Part shown: piece after piece, positions 49,186-61,474 of the stretch
Numbering within the stretch: position 1 is the first letter of the stretch
Layout of the letters: each line of letters opens with the position of its first letter
Assembly: GCF_964204645.1 (NCBI RefSeq)
Contig: NC_134026.1
Location: forward strand, 3,038,001-3,102,000
DNA from: Tubulanus polymorphus
Taxonomy: Eukaryota; Nemertea; Palaeonemertea; Tubulaniformes; Tubulanidae
Reading direction: 5' to 3'
DNA: 64,000 nucleotides
Notes under the pieces: generated by a model
Database searches by the model: none
What the model was told of the DNA's origin: nothing
The model's input: the letters and a program-made list of their open reading frames with translations, nothing else
Program-made: the position numbers and the translations under genes

Positions 49186-50149
49186 CTTCTATTTCCCAGG
49201 ATCTGAAATACAGAGGATATAAATGAAACAAGTAACTTAGGCAGCTCCCACTGCCCTGGCAAGTGACTAGTGAGTCAGTGAGGGATTTCTTAATTCAGGT
49301 TGAGAAAGTTCTTTTTCTCAATTAACATTGGTATTTAGTCACCTCGAAAGTGGCGTTCATATAGAATAATTGCAGGATAATCATAAAATTCAATAATGCC
49401 CAGAACCTACCTAATCAGATCCGATAGTGAGCGAGAAAGTTTTTAAAAATCGTAGTGATTTGTATCGCCACCGATGGTGCTGCCATCTATATCAATAAAA
49501 CTTAATTGAATTGTTTTAAGGCCTAAGGGAATAAATTTTTGAATTGAATTGAAACAATTGACATTGTTTCATTTTTTATGGTTTCATTTGTGTAGTTGAG
49601 GGGCAAAATATGTGGTTTTAAATACTTCATCGCTCAGTTTAGACTCCTTAGACACAATGCTAACATAGTTTCTATCAGAACATCGACTATTTCAGAGGCA
49701 CAATGAATTGTTTGTAATGTGATTACCAAACCAGACCAGGCAGCAATAATAATAATATAATAGAAGTGATTAAGAGAAAGTCTTCGAGAAGAAGGAAGAA
49801 AGTCTTTACACAATGTTGTGCTTACTGCCCCTTTCAGTTTCGTGACTCGTCTGAAGTGATACGTTAACAATGAAACAAGGGATCTAGAATTTTTAGTTGT
49901 ATATCAAACCGAAGGAAGCAAGGCGGGCGTGTCGTCGGATTTCCTGTTATTGCATTTATTTTTACTTACGGATTGGCCTAGAACTGTGAGCGGCGATGTA
50001 CATGTACCATTTTTAACTTTGATGTACTCGAATACGCAACATTAACGTAACAGCTGGGACTGCATTTTTAATGGCATGTGTGTAGGAGTATTGTAAATCT
50101 CAATTCATTAAATCTTGGAAATAATTGTTACGCATGCAGCTGGATAACA
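49186..50149. promoter_or_regulatory. Shared upstream region of CENPJ (-) and the GPCAT gene (+)
   Basis: 964 bp between divergent starts. A short upstream ATG (50134, ATGCAGCTG) precedes the chosen GPCAT start in another frame and runs about 23 codons, overlapping it, so it could act as an upstream ORF. No TATA box is obvious. Confidence 0.4.
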
Positions 50150-52946
50150 ATGACTGGAACCAAAAACAACAATCAAAATACAATGGTCGATATACAGCTC
50201 GGTGAAATATCAAGAGATGGAAAAATCTCGAGGTAATTTCAAATGATTGGTTTTTTGTGCCAAAAAAAATCCACCTAAGTCTTGCAGGGAGGTGAATGAT
50301 TTTCTTCTTTATTTTTTAGACCCAACGCCCAAGAAAATGGAACGCATTGCGCGATTAACCAAACACCAGATATCTCAGTCCAGTCGACGGAAAGCAGTGA
50401 TCACATCGATTTAGCTGTGCCTGTAAGTAATCATTTTTTAGCCATAAGCATTTACAGGGGAAAGCATCGTCAGACCTGCACCATAATAGTTGTATTAACA
50501 ATAGTACTTAGAGTTAGTTTTTCAGCATGATTTTGATACAAAATGACTATGTATTTCATTCTTTAATTAAAGCCTACCAGTTGGATCAAACAGGTATATA
50601 GGACAATAGTTAGTTACCTAATCGTTGGTGGTAAGCTTTTTATAATTGGATGGGTTGTGTGGTTTGTCAAAATATCCGATCGTGAAACTAAACCACAGTC
50701 AGGTTACTGACTAGTTATGGATCAGGTGTCATTCATTTCATACGTACACAAAACGTCTGCAATTGCCAGGCGAACGAAAATCTTGTTTGCGTGCAATAGC
50801 AAATTGTTGCAAGCACAGAAACCCAAGTTTGACAAAGGTATTATATTTCTCACGTGACTCGGCCTTGCCTGTCTCATATGAGCTTCACTGAAAAAAGAAA
50901 GGCCTACCGGTACACTAATAATTACCATTAATTGATGTATTGTTGTAAAATGTTATTCATTTGTGTGTTAATCGAGCCCACTCAATAAACAGCCGCAGCA
51001 AAACCCATTAACTCTAACAATAAACAACTAAGGTTGTTACAAATGATTAATTTCATTAAAAAAAAATGTACCAACCCCAACTGTTGCATACAGATTCTAT
51101 ACATATATATACAATAATACACCTATTAATAAGATAAAAACCCACTATTTACAAATTAAAAGAAATCTAAAATCGAGAATTAATTAATTGAAACAATCTA
51201 AAATATAAGAAAACGATGTTTCGATCTCACACTAGAGATCATCGTCACGTGTTATAGTGGGTTTTTATCTTATCATCTGTTCACCATGTTTGAGTGTGGT
51301 TATCGTACCAATACACCTAAATAAATCTGTAACTCAGAGAATTGACCATACCTTATACGTGCGTACATGATAAATGAATTACCCCTCAGTATGTACATAC
51401 TGATTGATTCTGAGCTAATATAAGAATTTCAATTTGTTTTAGATTGTCTATAAGCAAATAATGGAGAAACTTGTCTATTTGATATCGGTAATAACCCTTA
51501 TAGTGTTAGCTTATGGCGTATCAGCTAAACAATGGATAGTACCGTACTATTACGCAATAGCTACTCCATTCTTACTGAGCATAAGAATAATTATGTATGT
51601 GTAAGTATTCTTGAGGCTTATTTTGAAATCGTTATGAAATCTTTGAAATTACATACAGCATCAGTTTCATTTGTTGATTGTCTCTCAACTCATTTCATCT
51701 TTAAGGCGCATTATTATATCAATAGTAAATATTGTTTCAATGGTTCGCTTGCTGTATATTTCAGGAAATGGAAATGGCACTTCTTTTTAATAGATTTCTG
51801 TTATTTCTGTAATACATTCTTATTCATATTTATCTGGTAAGTTCAGTAGTCTTAATGATAATTTCGGTTACTGGAATCGATCTTTTCAAATTGATGAATT
51901 CATGAGTAGCAGGTTCAAACTGCGGGATTGTTGTTTATTTTTAGGGCTTGTCCATATCATGCAGATGTGTTTAGCGTTGTATTCGGTATGGCTAATGGAC
52001 CTCTTATATCGGCTGTAGTCATATTTCGTAATTCTCTTGTTTTCCATGATATCGACAAACTGATCTCCACGTATATACACATTCTACCACCGTTTCTGAC
52101 ATTCTGGTATGTAAGAATATGGCCGCCGATGATTAAGGTAATAGATTGCTTTCTCTATAATACTGTGACTGATATTTCTTGTTTCAGTATCCGGTGGTAT
52201 CCAGAAATCACCTCAGCGTTTTGGTATGATTCATTCGTACCAAAGTTTGGTGAACCATCATTCCTATGGTTGGTAGCCGTTCCCCTTGCGTGTTTTGTCA
52301 GTCACGGGGTAAGTTATTTCATTTTTGCGGATTAGAGATTTGATTCTGTAAGTGAAAACTGGTATTGATTCACTGGTGATTTATATTTATATAGATTATA
52401 TATTTCATTGTGGTGCGTCTGATAATCAAACCAAACGAGGAATACCTCGATTCATTCCAATTTTTGAGCAGCAAGGAAAATACTTGGACGTCAAAATTGT
52501 TGAATTGTGCTGGTCCTAAGTAAGTAACACATCTTTTGAAACCTGGGAAACATCGAAGAAAAACCCACAATATGAAGAAAAAACTACAAGAGTATTTGAA
52601 ATTTGAGAATCAGTTTTAAAAACGGCTCATAGAAATGTCTCTTGAAACCAACTGAAAAATCAAGGATTTTGTTGTGTACTGTAAACTAACTACCTAACTT
52701 TCCTAGTATTATACTCAGCATTTCAATCTGTATTTCAGGGGTAAAATCTGGTTATTTCTCATGTATAACTGGCTAATGGGATTGTTCACTACATTGCTCA
52801 CGCGTCTGTGGTACGAATATTTCATCGCTCATTGTTGTCTGCTCAGCGTTGCTGTCATCGTCGTCACGTGGAACGGAGGCACGTTTTACCTGGATGTATT
52901 CAGTCGTCGTGATAGTAAAAAATCAAATAAAGTTATTGATTTATGA
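50150..52946 (+). CDS. Glycerophosphocholine acyltransferase (Gpc1/GPCAT family, DUF2838)
   Basis: Multi-pass membrane enzyme that transfers an acyl group from acyl-CoA to glycerophosphocholine to form lysophosphatidylcholine. Eight exons (50150-50232, 50320-50422, 51443-51600, 51765-51836, 51945-52106, 52188-52308, 52395-52519, 52739-52946) give 343 aa. Family blocks: KWKWHFFLIDFCYFCNTFLF, VFGMANGPLISAVVIFRNSL, VFHDIDKLISTYIHILPPFL, then TFCIRWYPEIT across a junction, and LMYNWLMGLFTTLLTRLWYE near the end. I chose donor GTATGT at 52107 over the downstream GTAATA because only it keeps phase and restores the conserved CIRWYP. The first about 60 residues are soluble and unconserved. The family is described from yeast and plants; this is an invertebrate homologue. 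Confidence 0.85.
50607..50713 (-). repeat. TA-flanked MITE, copy 3 (inverted)
   Basis: Reads TAGTTAGTTACCTAATCGTT at the left and AGGTTACTGACTA at the right, with TCCGATCGTGAAACTAAACC inside. It is the reverse orientation of copies 1 and 2 and is again bounded by TA. It sits in the second intron of the GPCAT gene. Confidence 0.8.
51130..51272 (-). repeat. Element with perfect 19-bp inverted ends and a hairpin resembling Penelope-type termini
   Basis: TAAGATAAAAACCCACTAT (51130-51148) is repeated exactly in inverse at 51254-51272. On the minus strand the interior carries TGACGATGATCTCTAGTGTG then AGATCGAAACATCG, a stem (GATCTC/GAGATC) followed by GAAAC. This resembles the hairpin seen at ends of Penelope-like retroelements. 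It lies in the second GPCAT intron, downstream of MITE copy 3. No reverse transcriptase frame is present. Confidence 0.5.
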
Positions 52947-55118
52947 TCGACTGATCTTGCACATGGTCCCTACTACTCCTTCAAAACTGAAAATACTTTT
53001 AAAAGGTGCTTGGAACTTCCTTTAATTCGAAAGAAAAATTCCCAAAACTCCTTCAATTTTCAGAAATAGGCAATTTTAGAAATTTTTGTCTAGTTTGTAG
53101 TTGTACAGTAGACTACCCCTTTGAAAACTTGATAGAAATTTGCTTACAAAACCATCGAATCAATGGTTTATGAAGATAAACAGTGCCGCTTTCGAAGGAG
53201 CCTACAGAAATAGGGATGAGAAAGTGATGCAAGGGCTTCCTCGAAATTTCTCCTTCAAAACTTATATCCAGGAATGACTGATCTGTAGGGAGCCTGTTTG
53301 TTATACAATGCAGGCGTAAATGTTTGCTGTAATAATCTGTGTTGATGTTTGTGTAGTTTTGCTGTGTGTAGTTAGATCAGTGATCATAATCACTTGAAAC
53401 TATTTCTAGTCTCAATCGAAGTCAGTGATCCTAAAAGCAAGAATAAGCATTTGTCCACATTTTACATACATATCATATAGGTACGGTACTTCGTGCTTAT
53501 CAGACAGAATGATGAAATATTTTTATCTTCTTATGCATTGATGAGTCAAAAGGAAACATATCTCCAATCTTATATTTACCAGGGTCCGATCTAAGCACTT
53601 GTCCGATTGCCCGGGACAAGTATATTATCAGGGCAAGTAGGTTATCATTTATCACCTGTCCCCCGGGCTAGTGCAATTTCAAGTCTCAAAGCTTTTTTTC
53701 CCACTGGATACAACGGATGATAATGCCACCAATCAGACTGCCTGTTTAGGGCAAGAAGCAGAAGGGAAATTTCAGATATGCTTGCCCCCGGGCAAGTGGC
53801 TTTCATTGCTTAGATCGGACCCTGTTTACTGTGCTAAAAACCATATAATTTTGTCGGACAGTCATATTTAGTTCATTAACGATCTCTTAAATTAGAAAAT
53901 ACTGCAGCTCATGATATATCGGTATGGTCTCGTGTCTTTCAAACAACGGTAAAATTGTGATCTGTCTATTGCGTAACGATCAAATATCAACGTTTCTTTT
54001 ATATTTTAGTATTTTTTGTGCAATATATACCTTGTTTTCTGTTGTCATATTGTTACTTAACCGTGTTAAGAGATTTCTAAATTATATCAGAACGTCTTGC
54101 TTTATTAAAATGGACCCCATTTTTACATTTGATTTAAAATTATTATCAAGTACTTAAAAGTACTTGAGTATACGTATTACTGGGTGAATTTATTTAAAAG
54201 CTATTTGTTTTTATTTGGCTGTTATGTTATCTTTTTGTACATTTCTCTATCTGGTTAGATCTTGATAATCGACACCTGGTACTTCAATAAAGGCATCTGT
54301 CGCATATTGTATATTTTTCCTTGTTGAATTGAAGGGGATTCCGCATTTAGTGGTCCATCTGTGGATTGAAATAAAATCGTTTTAGCATGTCATCGAAATC
54401 AAAAAGAAATCAAACAATAAAACAGATATTTCTAATGATTATTTAATAAAAAATTTGATATGTACACAAATCATAGAACATGCTCTATATAGTAAACAAA
54501 GTAAAATAATTGCATCATTACTATAAATAAGGATATACATGTGTAATAACAGAAATATTTTTTCACAGTAAATAAGTGAAATGATATGTCGTAATCGAGG
54601 AATAACATAAGAATCGATACACAGACTTCACGATGAATGTAGCTCAATTTGCTAAATCGTTATTGAATAAGTTAATATCAGAATATTATGGTAAGATGAA
54701 GTAAGACATTTTTATACGAATTGTCATGTGATTATGAGCAAACATTTGATTATGTATAAAACCTACATAGTAAAACAATAAGCTTACCGAGAGCCGATTT
54801 GCACAGCAAAGACTTTTTAAGTCACAATCAGCGAAAGCTCAATTTTTTGAATTTTCAAAATTTCTAAGGCCCTTTTCTGACATACATTGTAAAGTATAGC
54901 GTAGGACTGAGCCAACATATTTTATATTAATCTATTAATATAGATATTTCCAAATATATTCCCAACTGTTTCAACATGAAAAGCTAATCAAATTACTACA
55001 AATTTAACTATCAAAATTGGACCGCACGACATGTAAGTATAAAGCTAACATCTTTGAGACGTAAACATTCAAAGCCAAATATTGTCTTTATGCAAAGTGA
55101 AGAAGTTTTAGAACTCGA
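52947..55118. other. Convergent intergenic region between GPCAT and alpha-catenin genes
   Basis: About 2.2 kb without a recognisable gene. It contains the MITE at 53580-53824. AATAAA signals near 54287 and 54370 might serve the GPCAT gene but are far from its stop. The right part is the expected alpha-catenin 3' UTR. Confidence 0.55.
53580..53824. mobile_element. Non-autonomous DNA transposon (245 bp) with 18-bp TIRs and TTTAC duplication
   Basis: Left end CAGGGTCCGATCTAAGCA and right end TGCTTAGATCGGACCCTG are perfect inverted repeats. The element is flanked by TTTAC on both sides (53575-53579 and 53825-53829), a likely 5-bp target duplication. The interior is partly palindromic, with GCCCGGGACAAGT, CCCCCGGGCTAG and GCCCCCGGGCAAGT motifs. 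It encodes nothing convincing. The superfamily is uncertain: the CAGGG end is hAT-like but a 5-bp duplication is shorter than the usual 8. Confidence 0.85.
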
Positions 55119-58100
55119 TTAACAGAATGTTGCCCCAGGATTGGCTGGTAAAAGTTCCTGGAACTCGCTCAATGCTTTCACCGGTTCGATTTTCTTCAAT
55201 CTTGTGCTGCGTCTGATCTTAGCTCGGATTTCTTCCGGATTCTCGCGACGAACTAATGGCTTCTTTTCCGGAGCTTTCATACGCCACAAAACAACCGGGG
55301 ACTGAAATCATCATTAAAACATAAATATATTGATCATCAAATCAAATAACAGTACACAATGGTTTATGTTTGTAAAGTACGGGGTATTTATCTTACCTTA
55401 TGATTGGCAGATCTGTATTTGGTTGAAGCAACATAACTAGCTTTCACGACTAAAACGACAGCGTTCATCAAATTCTTTGCCGATTGAATCAATGATGTTG
55501 CACTATCCAACTGTAAGATTGCAATCAAATGATGAATATCACATTTTTCACAAAAAAAGCCACATAAGGCTGGTAATCGATTCGAGAATTAACGGAAATG
55601 AATTTCAATGTAAAACATACCCCAGATACAATCAATTCTCCACTGATATTCTGTACGTCTGCCTTCACTTTACTCGTTATATTCAGCTGATGACAGTATA
55701 AAGCTATCCGCTGAAGATAAGCTATCAGATCTTTCTTCGGTTCCGAGTCTGGACACTGTAAAATAGACGAATTAAAGATTACATTTAATTCGAACACTGA
55801 TGCTTAAACACGCAAGAGAATATCGAAATGACTTACTGGCTCAGCAATAGCGCGAGCGAGTTTATCGAGTTTAGATCCAGCTTCAGAAATCTTCTTTGCA
55901 GCATTAATTACATCCATAGTATTCTTAAGTGGGCCACGTCCTCTGCAAATACACAAATATAGGACTGAAATTATGGAGACTGAATAAATCAAGCTACAGT
56001 AGACTCTGTATACATCAGAAATGAATTCTGAGAATATATAACAAATTTCTCACTGACTCCAATTCATCGCGGCTGCCCCAGAATTTATGTACTGGTACCT
56101 CAAAAAGATTATATTAGTCCCGTGAGGTAAAATGCTATGTATTCAGTAAAAGTAACTTACCTTGTGAAATCCGTCATTTCCATCATAATCATACACATCT
56201 GTTTCGCGAGAATAATGATATCATTACCACGTTCATCCCATTTACCAATCTCCTGATCTAACTTACGTTTTTCAACTCTGAATACAAAACAACAAACACC
56301 AATTAGGCTACAATATCAGTTTAAACATTCAAGATAAATGACAACCGGATATCAATTTCTACGCACCTGAAAACTTCAAATTGTTGTTGAATTTTTGTTT
56401 TCTCCTCTTCAGGTAATTGTCTCATCATATAACGATCCGTATCTTTATCGTCGTATTCACCCATCTGCGCGCTCGCTACATAAAATATCAACATTCCCAC
56501 AATTACAACCTCGGATTCAACGTTCATTCAGAAATCTATTCACTTCATGAATTGAACTTACATCTGCTACGCATGTCATAATCGTAATAACTTTGTTCGT
56601 CTTCATAAACAACATCATCTTCACTATCTAGTTCCTCAGGGTCCTAAGAATTATACATATATAATTAACAAACGTTCGAACTCACAACTTAACTATCAGC
56701 TGCACACATTGATTACCAGGCATTTTTCTGGCATTCAGGCATAGATACAGTATAATGATACTTTGGCTAACCTATGAGTAACTTCTAATTCAGGGATGAC
56801 TGAAGAGGCTCTCACATAATATACGTATCAAGGAATTCATTTTCATTAATGTTTCAGGCACACTGTCAACTACCGGTACTAATTATTTCATCCAAAGAAA
56901 GGTTCATCTTTAATATCATGAATCACTGACAGCAAACCTTTTTCAGGTTGTGTTTTGTTGTTACCAATGACAGACAGATGGCCAATGTGATGAAACTTAC
57001 CCGATTCAATAATACAGCTCTTCTGATATCTCGAACTCCATCGTACATCATACGTGCAGCACCAATGAATTCATTTTCATCAACGTTTCTGTTAGATGTT
57101 AATCCATCTACGGCTACTTCAACTTGTTCAGCAAACGTTGGAATATCTGCATAATGATCAATTACGAATAATAGAATTCATTCAAACAAATTCATGCAAA
57201 TGAAAAGTATGAAATTCTAATGCTTTTACATTGATCTCTAAGTTTGACTACTTCATCCATAACACGCTCTGTGTATGGACCAGGTTCGTAGTTGTCCATT
57301 TCAGCAGCTACAACATTAACAACTCTAGCAGAACGGCCTCTAATAGCACCAGCTGTCCTGTCCAATGTGTCCATATCCTTCTCATGTAAAGCGTACACAC
57401 ATTTGTGCACATCCTCCAAAATATGTCCCTCTTTAAACAAGTAAAATGAAATAGATTAAAAGAACATTAAAACATGAGGATTTAGTATTTGTAGATGAGG
57501 AGGCACACAGTTGCAGAACTAAATAATAGCAGATCGGTTACAATATATTTCTTCATCGACTCTATTTACTGGTATATTCTTACCTGATACAGCTAGGAAG
57601 TCATCGATAGTCGTGATATCATCAACTGCCTCTGTAAGCAGACGAACTTGTTTCTCCCAGGCATTCTTGAACACATCCATATTTTCCTGTGCAACTTTCG
57701 AATTTGGTCGAGCGGCAAGAACGCGAGCGGCATTTATCACTTGAGGACACAGATCTTCAATTTGAGAGGCCGCCAAACGAACACATTTCACACCTTCTTC
57801 GTCATTCGACATCGAACATGCCAGATTAGCAATCTACAATTTCATAAATGTAAGTGCTTATTATTGTGAAATTACAGAGATTTTTAGACATCCTCTATAT
57901 TGATGTTATCAATTCAGATACCTCAACAAGTTTGTTGGCGTGTTCAGCGAACACTTGAGCATACTCCTCAACAGTATCTTGTTGCCCTTTTGAGGCTGCT
58001 TCGACCAGAACTAACAGCGGTACGTTCGTCTCCAAAAACGAATCAGAAACATGATCCACAACTGCTTTCTTCAACTGTTTACGTAGTCCTCTAGTCTTCT

Positions 58101-60701
58101 GACACATATTTTCTATCGCCTGGTCCAATGATTCGCTTGGTTTTGGGTTGCCAGCCTACAAAATAACGTTCATTACAGATGAATTCATGTAAATAAATGA
58201 TATCTATGTCACTCAAATAGCTGTATATAACTATAAACATTCAATATTGGTACTCCTTTCATCATGGCATTTGTAATTTTGGTTTTATTGAATACTGATA
58301 TAGGTATGAAATGGTGCAGGCATCACTCATTTTTGAAGGGAAAAGGTTTTGGGTTTTAATCATAAACATAACATTTGTGGATAGAATACTAATAAATTGT
58401 GAGTCGTAATGAAACATATTACATACAGTTGTAGAATAAGATTTTAGTATTTTGAACATTATAATCAGATACAATTTTGCGGGGACATGCGGTTAATATG
58501 GTCTTAGTGTAATGGATAATAATTTCAAATATGTTGCTCAAATTTTTGTATTTTACAAATTCATAAAATCACACGCTTTGTAGTTGTATGCCATGCCCAA
58601 CATGCAATGAAATTGATCACAGGTACCTTGCGTATAGGTCTCTTCGTCTGTCGACACTGTTAAGTTAAGATTATACATGGCTTAAATCATTGCGCGATTT
58701 TGGTGACACAAGTCACTCTCAGTCATTCGCACAAATTTAGGAATAGATACTGAATAAATGAACATCATAATTTCACATAGTGTATTACAATGTATTCAAT
58801 TCACCTGTAGAAGGATGCTAGTTTTCAACCATAAGGTTTCTAGTCTAAAGAAACTTGAAATTCTAAATGTGGAATTCAAAATAAAATTCTCATATTTACA
58901 TTGTTCATATACTCAGTGAGTAAATCTTGTAAAGCCTGTCTGACTGCGTTACATTCTTGTACGATACGTTCTCGTCTCTCATCACGAGTACTCGTTGAGT
59001 CTGCCATCAACGCCGCTCCGCTGATAATACTCTCCAGACGTTCCTCCAACGACGGCCGAGAACGAACTTCGTTGTAAGTCGCTGGATCCATGATGATCTT
59101 CTCCTGCAATACGCCGAAAGATAATCCATTACAGATGGAAATGCTACATAGAACTGGCTATAAAAATTACAATCGAAGATCCACTAGGTATAATGAATGA
59201 GGACAGTCCTTCACTAGTACAATATACGTAGGTAAGAATCTTATTCAAATTCTATTCAAAATATCTAAAATTTCCATTTAACTACACGCAGTTTTATCAA
59301 GAATGCATGACTTTTAGAAACCATCTATTTGGAAAACTGGTTCAACTGTCAAACCAAGTTATATGATTTCGAGACTAACATCGAATTCATCAAGAGCAGC
59401 AGCGAGTTCCCCGATTCCTTCATACGGATGAGCTTCAGATTGACCCGTAGCCTCAGCAACTCCGTGAATTGTGTTTACAGCATCGCAGACTTGTTTATAA
59501 GCATAGTCCCTGTTAGACCTGGCTGCAGCTAACTCTGGATGCCTGATATAAGCCTGAAAAAAAAATTCAACGGAGAAACCATGAAAAATGATGATGTGCA
59601 CACGTCACTTAAGTTGATCATTTCTCTTTTAACAGACTAATAAGGATATGGTATTATTACCTTGGATGTAGTAAGCAACATCATGCTGTTTTTCTTCAAA
59701 GTAGCCCTAGCAGCTGCCAGATCATCGCGTCGTCTCGGATCCTTCAAGTCATTCTGTCTACGTCCCGCGGCGTCGGAGAGTTCCATGACGTTCTGCCCGA
59801 ACTGACGGAAAAACTGCATCAATTCCTGCTGATTCCGGGCATTTTTGATGTGATCTAAATCATCTTCAACCTGCAGTAAAATAAACATCAACTCAAATCA
59901 CATAACTTATACATGAACACAATCATTAACTAAGATAACTATTTCTAATTGGCATCGGAGTGGAATTTCAAAAGATTTTTTCTAATTATCTCATGCACCT
60001 TAATCAGCACTGTGGAACTAGGACCTTAATAAGAGCGGGGAGCTTTAATTTAATAGGAGATGAAAGAGAGAGAGAGAACAGCTTACATGTTTTAAATTCT
60101 CCAACAAGACGTGAACATCGACCATATCAGCCAGAATGAGCAGACGTGTAACTGAAGAGAGTAACGCGCGAGCAGCACGAACCATTGCTCCACGTTTCAT
60201 CGATGAACAAGGATCAGCAGCAAACTCTTCCGATGCTACTCTCATTTGTTCCCCTGAAGAAAGGAATAACGAGAGAAAAATCAACTACCGGTACCTGTTA
60301 CTCACAAAACAGGGTTATCTGAACACGTACCAGTTTTACGGACATCATCTACAGCCGCTAACATGTGATCACGGATATCAGGATTTTCTAAAGCAATTTC
60401 TTCTCCTGCGATGATGAAATTCTCTGTAGCTTTCTGTACGGCGGCGCTCAAAACGTGAGCTTTCTTTGAACGGCCTTTCTTCTTCTTGTATGGGCCTTTT
60501 TGATTGACCAGCGTAGTGACCTTAGAATGAGATATATATCATCAATGATCAGTGTTTAAATGAAGAGTTTCTACTTCTCACTACCAGTAACCCAGTAATA
60601 CTCACTTGTGTGACTAGGGGTTCTAATGTTTTCTCAACAGACTTCGTCCGGATCTCCAGATTTCTAGGATCCCATCGCATTTCAATTTTTCCGGTAGTCA
60701 T
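55119..60701 (-). CDS. CTNNA: Alpha-catenin (vinculin family)
   Basis: Links cadherin/beta-catenin to actin at adherens junctions. Seventeen exons close in phase to 905 aa (human alphaE is 906); first 60606-60701, last 55119-55301. The N-terminus is MTTGKIEMRWDPRNLEIRTK, followed by the beta-catenin binding and dimerisation region (KKKKGRSKKAHVLSAAVQ, ATENFIIAGEEIALENPDIR). Vinculin-type helical bundles follow (MVRAARALLSSVTRLLILAD, DPATYNEVRSRPSLEERLES, RLAASQIEDLCPQVINAARV, MDNYEPGPYTERVMDEV). The acidic modulatory linker DPEELDSEDDVVYEDEQSYY is present. The C-terminal actin-binding domain includes LKNTMDVINAAKKISEAGSK, CHQLNITSKVKADVQNISGE and MKAPEKKPLVRRE. The final residues (LLPANPGATFC) differ from vertebrate tails. 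Divergent to ARPC3. Confidence 0.96.
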
Positions 60702-61474
60702 TCTAAAAATCCAAATAGGCCTAATTAGATCATCATTCAATTGTATAACTTTGTTCTTCAACTCTCTAAGGTTTAAGTTTAAGATGCCTCAAATCAATCC
60801 GATTTAATCTAAGTAAAAGATGGTGCGTCAGCTTAAAGCCTAGCCCTGCCTATTCATATGCTGGCTGGGTGTGGTGACAGAAAAATGTTATTAGGCCTAT
60901 TTAGTCCTAGAGAATTAGTCACCAGATGATCTAGAATTTTAAAAGCTTGACTTTAAGGGTTTAAGCTAGGCCTATCTGATATCAAAACCTTAAAATATGC
61001 TAAGGGGGATGAAAAGTTAGGCTCGTATGAAATTACGTTTAAAAGTGTTTCATGGATTGAAAATAAACTTAATTTACTTTGACTTTTTTCTAATAAAATA
61101 ATAACATTTGAAGTAAACAATCAATTGAACAATTAATCCCTGAAAGCTTATTGATACAGAGTTTATCCTTGCTTTGATTTAATCAGCAAAATCTTATAAA
61201 GCGTTCGTAAATACCTACTTTTAAGCCAAATCCGTTCAAATAATGGCCAAAAATGATCGGAATTCCCCAGTTATTTGGCTCTTCCGATGATATTCTTATT
61301 ACCCTCTGTGTTTAACTGATTCTAAACTCGATACAGCGGGAGGAAAAACCCGGAAGAACAGCCACATCCCAAACCAGGAAGTAACTCGCCCCGAATTACA
61401 TGGAACACAAGTAAAAGTCGTCTTTATTTCTCATTTATCCACCGTTTGCTGCGTGATAGACTGTTATTGTCACA
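60702..61474. promoter_or_regulatory. Shared upstream region of alpha-catenin (-) and ARPC3 (+)
   Basis: 773 bp between divergent starts. The 61320-61470 part is less AT-rich and holds CpGs (gcgggaggaaaaacccggaag), with CCGGAAG resembling an ETS core. The gene pair, both tied to actin, may share control, but this rests on geometry only. Confidence 0.45.

Noticed and set aside
52107-52187. Read-through or later donor in the GPCAT gene
   Set aside because: The downstream GTAATA donor gives a frameshift to a stop, and read-through inserts unconserved residues; donor GTATGT at 52107 restores CIRWYP.
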